64,000 bases of DNA, taken from NCBI GenBank assembly GCA_013399895.1, contig VXBA01001650.1, positions 254,004-318,003 on the forward strand, read 5' to 3'. This document shows, piece after piece, positions 55,224 to 64,000 of this stretch. Under the pieces are notes generated by a model. That model was given only the letters and a program-made list of their open reading frames with translations. It was not told where the DNA came from and made no database searches. A program made the position numbers and the translations under genes. How positions within the stretch are numbered: the stretch's first letter is position 1; the number at the start of each line of letters is the position of its first letter. Source of the DNA: Serilophus lunatus. Taxonomy: Eukaryota; Chordata; Aves; Passeriformes; Eurylaimidae.

Positions 55224-58200
55224 GTAAGTGGAACAGTGTGGGGGAAGGTCCTGTCTCCAAGGGAAGGAATGGAATGTTTCCTGTTGACAGGAGTGGGATC
55301 ATGACTCAGAAATATAACTAATTAATAATAAAAACCCAGTATGGCCCTTGAAACCATTTTTTTTCTTTGATATTATAAACAGCCTGACTAAAACACTTCA
55401 TTAGACTTTCATTTTTCAAATAAATTTGCATGATTATTTTTTTTAAATTACTTACTTTGAAAACAGTAAATACCTTGTATAAATGACACTAAATTTTCTT
55501 AGACTTTTAAACAGGAATAATGTACACAAAGTTGTTTTTCTCTGGAAGAAATAGGATGGTGTGTGAGATACAAACTCCACTGAAGAATGCTCTTCACACT
55601 CTTGAGTAACACCCTTTTCCACCGCTGAACATCAGTAATTTATTTATGAGCACCCAGATTTTCAAGTGTGCTCTTTGCTCATCTGTCCTTTATTTCTCTG
55701 CTTCCTCATGTTGCTCATATTTACCACCAGGGTTTTGATAAATTTTGTTAATTCTCATCACAGCCTTGGAGATGATGGGGAATAGTAACCTCTGCAGCCT
55801 GTATGTGATTATTTTATGAGACTAAACCCCAATTTCAGTGCTTTTTTTATTTCCCTTTCAAGGGTTACCTCTGGCTTAACCAGGTGCTGTTGACAATTCA
55901 TTTTTTGAGTACTCCAGGCCCAAATTTGTGTTTGCTTTGCATCTGTTTTAGGTTGGGTGTTGAAAACAAAAACTTACTTCAGTAGAAACTCTCCAGTCTT
56001 TCTGCTGGGAAAATGTTACCACTTCAAAACTGAGGGTGAGTACAGAGCACTTCACTCATTCCAGTCTTGCTCAGCAGGAGCTCTGGGGATGTATTTTTAA
56101 TCTTCTAAACTGTCATTAACAATTACAAAATTCAAAATGTAAATATGAAAAGCTTAGAAAATACTCATTTAAATGCCCCCCACTAAAGCAACCCACCCTG
56201 CTTTATTCAGATTTTGCAGTGAAACCTTGTTCTTTTGGACATACTAATGCTGTCATTTGCACTTCCTTTCATTTGCCATCAATTTGAGATTTTCTTTCTA
56301 AAAGCTCCTGCTTGAAATAGTGACAGTACCTGTACCAGGAGTCACTGCAGCAACACCTTCATTATGATTTTCCAGTGTGCAGTTTTCTAAGTCTCTCTGT
56401 TTGACCATTGACAGTTGGGTGAATTAAGCAGTTACTTGCAGGTCAGTGATTCCACTGGCACAGAGATGTCTTCATTGCTTTTCTTTTATTTTTCCTTTAT
56501 TTTTTTCCATCTGGCACATTTCTATTATGTTTGCTTTCCAATTTTCCTTTCTTGTATTTGAAGCAACTGTTACTTTCTGTAACTTTGCCCTGTTTTTCTG
56601 ACTGAATAACAAACTGTGTTTGTTACCTGCTTTCTAGTAGAGGTGCCATACCAAGTTATAACTTAAACTGTGCTTTGCCTTCCAGAGTCTGGTGAGCTCT
56701 CCACAGATGGGTCCAGTTTTGATAAAATCAGCACAGAGATTTCTGGAAATGTTGAGGAGTTTCGTAAAGATTTCATTTCCAGGATCTGGCTGACATACAG
56801 AGAGGAATTCCCTCAGTTAAAGGGATCTGCACTAACCACAGACTGTGGCTGGGGCTGCACCCTCAGGACTGGGCAGATGCTGCTGGCTCAGGGTCTGATG
56901 CTTCATTTTCTTGGGAGAGGTAAGTTATGGGAGAAGATCTCTGTGTGTGGCATGAGCACAGTGGTCTATAGAGAGCATGATGGTCTTTGTGTGTCCCAAA
57001 TCTGAGATGCAAGCTGGATTTGCTTCTGGACTCCTCACTGCTGTTGGAATTGTCCCATTGCATCAGTGCAACCATTCCATTTCAAAAAAAAAAGGGAGAA
57101 CCAAAGGAAGCTCCTGTGGCATTTCCAGTATCTAACTGTGAAGTAAGATACCACAAAAACGTGTGATCCCCTACCTGGATATTATTCTTATCCATGCACA
57201 TGTCCAATTCCCTTGAAACTCAATCACTTCTTGAATTCAGGATATGGAAATGAGTTCCACAGCCCATAGCTGTGGGCTATGGCAAAAGTGATGTTCTTTT
57301 ATCAGTTTTAAAGTTGTACGTTATTGAATTTCTCCTTGTATTAATATATTGAGTTCCTAGAAGGATTCTAATCTAACTTCAATACATCATTCTCTGTGTG
57401 GAGATTTTCATTTCCTCCCTTCCCCCTCCCCACCATGTCCTTAGAGAAGAGCTTCCCTTTTTTCCTTACATTGTCTCAAAAATCTCCCTCAGTCACAGGC
57501 AGCTGAAGCAGCTTTAGGAGCTGTGGGACACTTGCTGCTGATTCTGCATGTCCTCCCTGTTCTTCCAGGCTGAGCCATGCCCTGCTGAGAGGTATTTTGT
57601 GTTCTCATAGTTAAACACCTTCTCTTTTATAAGAAACAAGGAGCCATGTCCTCTGTCCCCACTCCTTGCTGTCAGAGTGATGCAGGACATGGGTGGGTGT
57701 GAGAGAACAGAGTGTGTTGTTTGCTCAGCCATTTGTTGGATCCTGGGAATACTTGAGCAGAGGATTGTTCTCTGAAAGCCTGTTTTGATAATACTTTGCA
57801 CTTACTGTGCAAATATGATGTAAGCTGTGAACGTGGTCCCAACCCAGCTGCACCACAAAGTCCCCATTCTTGGGGATTGTTGGGTTGGCTTATTGAATGT
57901 TCCTTTGGCTGGAAGGATTTAACTCATAAAACATTCATTATTCCTTTCACCTGATTGCAGATATCAAAAGGTATGTAAATACTTCTGCTGACAACACAAA
58001 TCCCTTAAGTATCACTTTTGTTACACACGCATTTAAAAAAAAATGTCAGAACCTGACCAGAATCCCTGTGAGCAGGAGTGTGTAATGGCTCGTTCAGAAG
58101 TAACCCCAGACAAAAAAGCCCCAGGTTTCCATCTATAAAATCCATGGTTCCAAAGAATTCCTTGCACTGTCCCCCTTGCATCCTAATTTGGGAAGTGATG

Positions 58201-61200
58201 GGGTGATTCCAAAGTGCAAGTGGTTCTGTGTCAATCCAAATGCACAGGAAAAGAGAGTATGGATGGTCTTTCTGGGCTGCTTTGCTCCTCACCTGGTCTT
58301 CTGACAGCTGGTGAATTATCTTTTGAAAAGCTTGTTATGAGGTCTGGGCAGCTCTGGAAACATATTTAAGTGTTTACACCAAGTTTTTCATGGTTGGTTG
58401 TTCTTTTCCCAGAGATGTTTTCATTCTGGTTTAATGGTGGTGTTTCTGTTAGGAAGCAAAACTTGCCTGCAGTTTCTGCCTGGGATGCTTCCACTTCCAC
58501 TGCCATGTGGAATGTTCCAGATGTTGCTGAAAGATGCTGTAAATGAGGTTTTATTTTAAATATTAAGACACTGAGTGAAATGTGAGAGTACAGAACAGCA
58601 GGGCCTGTGAGGATGACACTGAGCCTGGGGGTGCATCTGCCTGGGTCTGTGTTACAAGTGGTTGGTTGGACTTGAGAGAGAATTCCAAGCATTTCCCAAG
58701 GGAATTGTTACTCTTCCTTGGATCTGCTGAACCCCATTGTGCTGTGGGAGGAATGCTGTGTAGGATGCATCCTTAGAAATTCAGGTTCTAGATACTGTGC
58801 TGAGTAACATTTAAACAAGTTTGTCTTCTGATCTGAAAGAATTCACAGATTTAGTGAATAAAGTCTTGCCTGTTTTTCTGCTGATCTCCTTTGACAATTT
58901 GCCTGGAAGAATCCTTTGTTTTTATATCAATAATTCCTCAGGTTTGCCTATTTTTTTTTATTTTTTTTTTTAGTAACAGACAAACCAGAAGAATTAAAAC
59001 TAGCTTTTGAAACTCCTTGTTTGACATGGATAATATGTTTTTGCATAGTATTGAATAGCTGACATTCATATTTTTAATAGAGAGTTCTGTGTTTTGTTAT
59101 CAGGTATCTGATTACATCTCATGGTTTATTCAGCTGCCTGGGATGGTGGAGCATCAGATAACAAAGAAATCCTGTGGTGTTTAGTTTCACCTCTCATTCA
59201 GCAGAACATAAACCCAAACCCCACTCTGCTGGAACCCTTTATTTATGCTTTAACGGTGGCATTTACAGCTCAGCCCCTAAAATCCATAGGATGGGCTCAA
59301 GGTGCTTGGTTTAACCTGCCAGAAAGTTGAGTGTTCCCCTCTCTTGCTGCAGCCTGGGTGTGGCCGGAGGCGCTGGCCGTGGAGAGCTCGGACTGGGAGT
59401 CCTGGACAGCCCACACGGTGAGGAAGCTGACGGGCTCCTTGGAGGCTGAGAGAGACCCCCACATCCTGCCCCAGCCCCCGAGGGGCTCCAGGAGGAGCTG
59501 GGATGGCACCGAGAGGAGGAACGAGCTCTATCACAGGAAAATCATCTCGTGGTTCGGCGACTCCCCGCCCGCGGCTTTCGGCCTCCACCAGCTGGTGGAA
59601 TACGGGAAGAAGTCGGGGAAGGCGGCGGGGGATTGGTACGGGCCGGCTGTCGTGGCTCACATTTTGAGGTAAAAACACCTTCATTTCGTGTTGCTTTCCC
59701 TTGTTACATCCCAGAGCAGCTTTTGGGAGTGTCCTGAGGTCGCTCCTGCCCGGCCGAGCATCAAACTGCTCAGAATTGTCTTTGTAAAACACTCCCATCT
59801 TTTAGGAGCAATTCCAGAGTTTTTCCAGAGGCAGGAAGGGAAATAGCAACCAGCTCCTGCACCTGCTGCTGAGGGTTTATCACTCTTATTTCAGGGAAAA
59901 AAGACAACTTTTGTGTTTTCCTGTACTTGGGGCAGTAGAATCCCAAGTATCTCTCACAAACCTTTTAAGTAGAGCTGCTTTTAATGGAATGTTCTAAAAA
60001 CTAACCACTCTTTCAACCTTGGAACATGCATAACATTAGAGATTTTTTTTTAACACTGTAACCTGGGGGCTGTAATGTACTGATAGTGTAATGAAATGTC
60101 AGAGCTAAAATTGATGTTTTCAGCATTTCTTTGCACACATCAAATTCTTGCGAAACTGTAAATGTATGGGACTATTAATATTATAATTATATCACAGTAA
60201 AAGTAAAGGGTCTGTGACATTCAGGGTGGTTAAAAAAAAGTGGAAAGTCAAATTTCTCTATACTATGTGCCTTGATATGCCATTTCTTTGAATATTTTGG
60301 GGGGCTTTTTATAGTCTTGTATGTTCATTTTCTTAGTGGATTCCAGTTTACCTATAAACTGAATCATCAATAAGTCATGCAAGCAGCAGAAGCCAAAGTT
60401 CATATCTATATATTTATATAATTATTAATAGAAAACTTTGGTATTTAGTGTAATAGTGTATTATTCTGAAGCACTGCACTCATTAGCTGTGTGGGTGTGT
60501 ACACATGCAGATTCATACAGGAGTGTAGGAGTTGAACATTATTGTGTTTTGTTTTACTTTCTCCTGATGATGGAAGCTGTCAGGATTCCTTTTTGCTTGC
60601 TTTAATCAGCTGCCTATTAAATTACCTGTTTCCCTAATGGGAGCAGGGAGGGATTTGGTGCAGAATTATACTCAGCACAACCCCAGTGATGATTTCCAGC
60701 CCTGCAAAGGTTTCCTTTCCTGAGTCTTTCTCTCTTACAGCTCCCTCATAACTTGGGAATGACTGTATTAAAAGATTCCTCAGAATAGAGTGTGAAATAA
60801 AGGGATAGTGACCATTTAATGCAAGTGTGTGTTGAAGTCAAAGGCCAATCTTCTATTTTGAACAGTTTCATTTCTTTACAAATGTTGTCCCTGATTGATG
60901 ACCATGGTTCTGACTATCAACATATATTTTCTTTTTAGTCTTTAGGTCTTTTTCTCTCAAGCAGAGCCTAATATTGTAATTATATTTTTGAAAGTTTTGG
61001 TGAAACCCTGCAACTTTTTATGTCTAGTCTTTATTTCCATAGACACCAGGTGCTAATTTGTGGCTGGTTATGTGAACTGAGGTCAAATAAGGAGATCTAT
61101 TGAGTTGAAAATAGTATTTTTGTCAGCAAACTTAGCCTTTATCATCAATATACATGACAGAAAGGATATTAGGTAGTGAATATGAATCTCATTGAAAGCT

Positions 61201-62526
61201 AACATGGGGTTTGGGGCTTCTTTTTTTGTGTTTTTTATTGTTTCTTCCAAATAGGAGACATTGTCATCTTTGTTTGGGAAAAACATGTTGCCACATACAC
61301 TGGAACTTGGTATCCAGTGTTTGAAACAAATAAAGAACAAAATAAAAAGCCCCATCCCTCCACTTGTATTTATCAGGAAGGGAAGGTGTCTTGAATGAAA
61401 CAAAACAAAAAGCCAAAAAAACCCAATTAAAATCAACCCAAATAATTTATGTTTGTTTGCTGTTACTCTTTTTAAATGAGAGATGAGTTAAATGGTTTTG
61501 TGTTTGTACTTAGAAAAGCTGTTGAAGAAGCAAGAGACCCTGAGCTCCAAGGAGTAACAGTCTATGTTGCTCAGGATTGCACAGGTAAACGTTGTGATTT
61601 TGGAGATGTTTTCCAAACATTTTAGATGCTTTTTGTGCCTTTCAGTAAGCACTTAAATGCAACTTCAAAGGAAAAAAATAAACTGTAAAATGGATCCACA
61701 AAATTGAGATGATGCAGACGAAGGGATTCTCTGTGTGTGTTCCCTGTTTGGTATTTTGCAGTGTCAGATCCAAGCACAGCGTGTTCCTTCAGGAGCCAAG
61801 TTCAGCTCCCAGAAGTTCAGTTATGTCATAACTGAGCCTGGGACAGGGCACTCAGGACCCACATCCTTGGAGAATCCATCTGATTCCAAAATACACTGTT
61901 CAATCAAAACAGTTCCACCTGACTTACACTGACAGTGAAACTTAAAATTCTGTGATTATGGTGATTTTTGCCTCTCTCTCTGTTTGGAGGGAATAGCCAG
62001 TAACTCTACGTTAAGATTTTCCCCTCATTGTCAATGACTGGGTTAACTTGAACATGGATTAAAATCAATTATTGCCTTTTTTCCTTTAACATACAGGTGT
62101 TCCTGTTAGTTGTAAGCTTTCAAGTTTTAATTATTCCTTTTAGAAGTTTATATGCAGTCAATAAATATTTATTGGCTTCCTCCTAACCTACCCCTTCTGC
62201 ATTTCCTTGGCAATTACCATTCTACAAATTATTGCTGAAAAAGAGGAGAAACAACACTGCTTTGGATCACCTGGGGTTATATTTTAGGGGGAAGGGCTGC
62301 AGTTTGTCCATGGAGCCTTTTTGTAGGTGTGTCTCTAAAAGCTGGAGGTTGTATTTGAAGTGTGAATATTTCCCTGTGTCTCCTTTCAGTCTACAGCTCC
62401 GATGTTATTGACAGACAGTGTTCTTTGATGGATTCTGGAAAGGGAGGCACAAAAGCTGTAATTATATTGGTTCCTGTGAGACTTGGTGGAGAGAGAACAA
62501 ACACAGACTACTTGGAGTTTGTAAAG
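55148..62526 (+). CDS. ATG4C: ATG4C, autophagy-related cysteine protease (5' coding exons; 3' exons outside window)
   Basis: ATG4C is a cytosolic cysteine protease of the C54 family that trims ATG8 proteins (LC3 and GABARAP) for lipidation and can release them from membranes. Six exons (55148-55223, 55952-56035, 56686-56919, 59353-59668, 61514-61584, 62390-62526) join in phase into 918 nt, 306 codons, about two-thirds of the usual 450-460 residues. The start ATG has A at -3 and G at +4 and opens MEATGTDEVEK, like human. The catalytic cysteine is residue 107 in TTDCGWGCTLRTGQML. HRKIISWFGDSP, the DWYGPAVVAHIL helix and VPVRLGGERTNTDYLEF follow. The catalytic Asp and His (DPH motif) should lie in later exons beyond 64000. 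The close matches favour ATG4C over ATG4D or ATG4A/B. The DEVD-like site of human reads DEVE here. Confidence 0.96.
55952..56035 (+). CDS. ATG4C: ATG4C coding exon 2
   Basis: This 84-bp exon encodes WVLKTKTYFSRNSPVFLLGK and CYHFKTE, the first strand of the protease fold. Acceptor TTTTAG and donor GTGAGT fit; split codons give Ser and Glu. Confidence 0.95.
56686..56919 (+). CDS. ATG4C: ATG4C coding exon 3 (catalytic Cys)
   Basis: This 234-bp exon encodes a variable acidic insert, then EFRKDFISRIWLTYREEFPQ and TTDCGWGCTLRTGQMLLAQG. The first Cys of that motif is the predicted nucleophile. Acceptor CTTCCAG and donor GTAAGT. Confidence 0.96.
56920..59352 (+). other. ATG4C intron before the GC-rich exon
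   Basis: About 2.4 kb, AT-rich, with one ancient CR1-like segment at about 57185-57400. The two preceding coding introns (55224-55951 and 56036-56685) hold nothing recognised. Confidence 0.75.
57185..57400 (-). mobile_element. Ancient CR1-like fragment
   Basis: Plus-strand blocks CACATGTCCAATTCCCTTGA, GAGTTCCACAGC, TTTTAAAGTTG and TGAATTTCTCC resemble an old amniote CR1 tail read in reverse. It is very diverged, so family and limits are tentative. Confidence 0.45.
59353..59668 (+). CDS. ATG4C: ATG4C coding exon 4 (GC-rich)
   Basis: This 316-bp exon encodes WVWPEALAVE, a diverged charged linker, then NELYHRKIISWFGDSP, FGLHQLVEYGKKSGK and DWYGPAVVAHIL. Nearly all third codon positions are G or C with many CpGs, unlike flanking introns and other ATG4C exons. 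It is about five residues shorter than the human segment as I recall it. Confidence 0.95.
59669..61513 (+). other. ATG4C intron after the GC-rich exon
   Basis: About 1.8 kb of strongly AT-rich DNA without a recognised repeat. The minus-strand open frame at 61083-61436 lacks any family resemblance. Confidence 0.75.
61514..61584 (+). CDS. ATG4C: ATG4C coding exon 5
   Basis: This 71-bp exon encodes KAVEEARDPELQGVTVYVAQ and DCT. Codons favour A or T at third positions. Acceptor ACTTAG and donor GTAAAC. Confidence 0.95.
61585..62389 (+). other. ATG4C intron before coding exon 6
   Basis: About 0.8 kb of AT-rich intron. Nothing else is recognised. Confidence 0.75.
62390..62526 (+). CDS. ATG4C: ATG4C coding exon 6
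   Basis: This 137-bp exon encodes YSSDVIDRQCSLMDSGKG, then KAVIILVPVRLGGERTNTDY and LEFVK, ending in phase 0. The next family segment (GILSLEY) is not present before 64000, so the gene continues past the edge. Confidence 0.95.
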
Positions 62527-64000
62527 GTATGAAATGAAAGTTCAATCATTTTTCAAAGAGCAGCACAAGGGGATATGAAAAGTGACTCCACGATGGTAAT
62601 TCTCCCCATTAAATGTAAGGTGGGGATTTTACAGTTGAAGGTTGTAAAGTTTGACTTTACAGATTTTAAATTTCCCTATTACAAGCTCAGACATAATTGC
62701 AGAGCACATGATGTCCCTTGGTAAAGCAGTGATAACTGTCCTGCTCCTCCAGCAGTACCTGAAAAGACATTAATGCAGTGCCTCAAATTACAAATGGTAA
62801 TTTAATATAGCATGACTCCAAGAGCATATGTAACTAAGGACCAGGCAGCATTTTAAAATATAAATATACTCAGTCCCTTAGTCTGTTTCTTACCCTCTTA
62901 AATGTTAAATGGCTTAAAGTTGTCAGTTGTGTGTTCTTCACATTTTCTTTTGTCTTCTTCCCCTAAAGAGAGGGGACAGAATTATTTGATGTCTTTAGTC
63001 ACTGTTCAAGTGTTTTTTCACTACCTGGATGAATGTTTCTGAGGACAGTGATGCAGGAGTAGCAAAGAGCTACTACAATTAAAAATGGACTGGAAAAAGT
63101 AAAACTCAAGGAGAAAGCAGAGGGTTGGAAGATCTGTGCTGTCTGTTGGTTTTTTTTTCCAGCAGAAGTTCTGATGGCACCTGAGGATGTGCTGTAATCC
63201 TGCCTTTTGCTTCTCGTAAGGGAAGACCTTTTTCTCTCAGCCCTTTTGCTTTTATTTCATTTTCCATGCTGCTCTTTATCTGCCTTTACATTCTTGTTTT
63301 CATTTTGAAAATGCCACAATGTAGTAAAAAGAACAAAAACTGAGAGTCTGTAACAGTATTTTTTGTGACCATCTCTTCACTGTAAAATTTCAGGGAAACA
63401 TTTGGTTTTTATTGGCATGGGAAGACAGGCCAGTGAAGCCTTTGAAGTGATGAGCTTAAATTGTTACTCCTTCCTGATTGTTTTCCTTGTGTTTTCAGAC
63501 AGTTGAGTTTAGGTGGTTCACTGTGTGATTCCTGCTGCTCCCTTCCCAAGCCTTTTCCTGCCCTTTGCAAGCTGGTGGAGGCTGTGAAAAGAGGACTTTC
63601 AATTGCACAAATCTGTCACTCCAGTCTCTGCCTTGATTGCTCACAAGAAGTGACTAAATACCTTAGAGTCTGGATTTAAGTTAAAAATGCAGATTTTAGA
63701 ATGTAGCACGAGAGGTAATTTTTACAAAGGATTTTATATTTATGGATGAAAATTGATGAATTTTTTATAATTCACTTTTACAAGAAGCTTCCCATAGATT
63801 AAGCAGTTCCCCATTACTCTGAGTAGCTCTGCTTCTCTGTTCCACTGGCAGAGGATGTGTCTCCTTGGTTGGAGCCTTTGCCTGATCAGCCATAGAGGAA
63901 CATTTTCCAAGAAAACCTTCTCATTCATATTTTAAATAAATTTTCCAAGAAAGCCTCTCATTCATATTTGAAAGAAGCAGCACTTTCTTAACCCATATAA
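62527..64000 (+). other. ATG4C intron running off the window
   Basis: About 1.5 kb of AT-rich intron after donor GTATGA. I looked for the next ATG4C exon and did not find it. Confidence 0.7.

Noticed and set aside
1..64000. Endogenous retrovirus, CRISPR array, operon or other prokaryotic or mobile system
   Set aside because: I saw no LTR pair, viral coding region, spaced direct-repeat array or bacterial signals; the sequence is ordinary vertebrate genic DNA.
1..64000. tRNA, snoRNA or microRNA genes within introns
   Set aside because: No tRNA box A/B pair, convincing C/D or H/ACA box set, or long hairpin was visible; a covariance-model scan would be needed to exclude them.

Overview
This is a vertebrate nuclear window and almost certainly avian. 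Genes are split into short exons with GT/AG introns. The dispersed repeats are 5'-truncated CR1 LINE fragments with bird-type 3' ends, and the gene content matches the conserved DOCK7-ANGPTL3-ATG4C block. The CR1 style suggests a passerine or other neoavian bird, but the species cannot be fixed from sequence alone. Window composition is AT-rich, with two sharp CpG islands at promoters.

Layout. (1) About 1-8310, plus strand: ANGPTL3 exons 2-7, ending at a TGA at 7008-7010. A 3' UTR of about 1.3 kb follows, with clustered AATAAA signals at 8260-8285. Exon 1 (signal peptide and lipase-inhibiting coiled coil) lies before the window. (2) 9031-37191, minus strand: thirteen consecutive coding exons of DOCK7 (exons 2-14, about residues 14-560). 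Every splice phase joins, giving 1644 nt of open frame. ANGPTL3 is nested, on the opposite strand, in the DOCK7 intron after exon 14, which falls at the start of the DHR-1/C2 domain. (3) About 45160-46145: the DOCK7 promoter CpG island, broken by a 306-bp assembly gap (45840-46145) that probably holds coding exon 1. A degenerate minisatellite flanks the gap. (4) 46456-52130: intergenic DNA with two CR1 fragments and no recognised gene. (5) 52330-52870: the ATG4C CpG-island promoter, with two inverted ZNF143-type elements, a polypyrimidine tract and a short tandem repeat. (6) 55148-62526, plus strand: six coding exons of ATG4C (306 codons), including the catalytic cysteine. The 3' exons lie beyond the window.

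How the genes relate. They do not form one pathway: ANGPTL3 is a secreted lipase inhibitor, DOCK7 a Rac/Cdc42 guanine nucleotide exchange factor, and ATG4C an ATG8-processing protease. Their linkage is ancient vertebrate synteny. DOCK7 and ATG4C are transcribed away from each other from CpG islands only about 6.5 kb apart.

I found no convincing undescribed system. The better leads are absence of the mammalian furin site in the ANGPTL3 linker, a Glu replacing the P1 Asp of an N-terminal caspase-like motif in ATG4C, one very GC-rich ATG4C exon inside an AT-rich gene, and the paired ZNF143 elements. Comparisons with human proteins are from memory of the families, not from a search.
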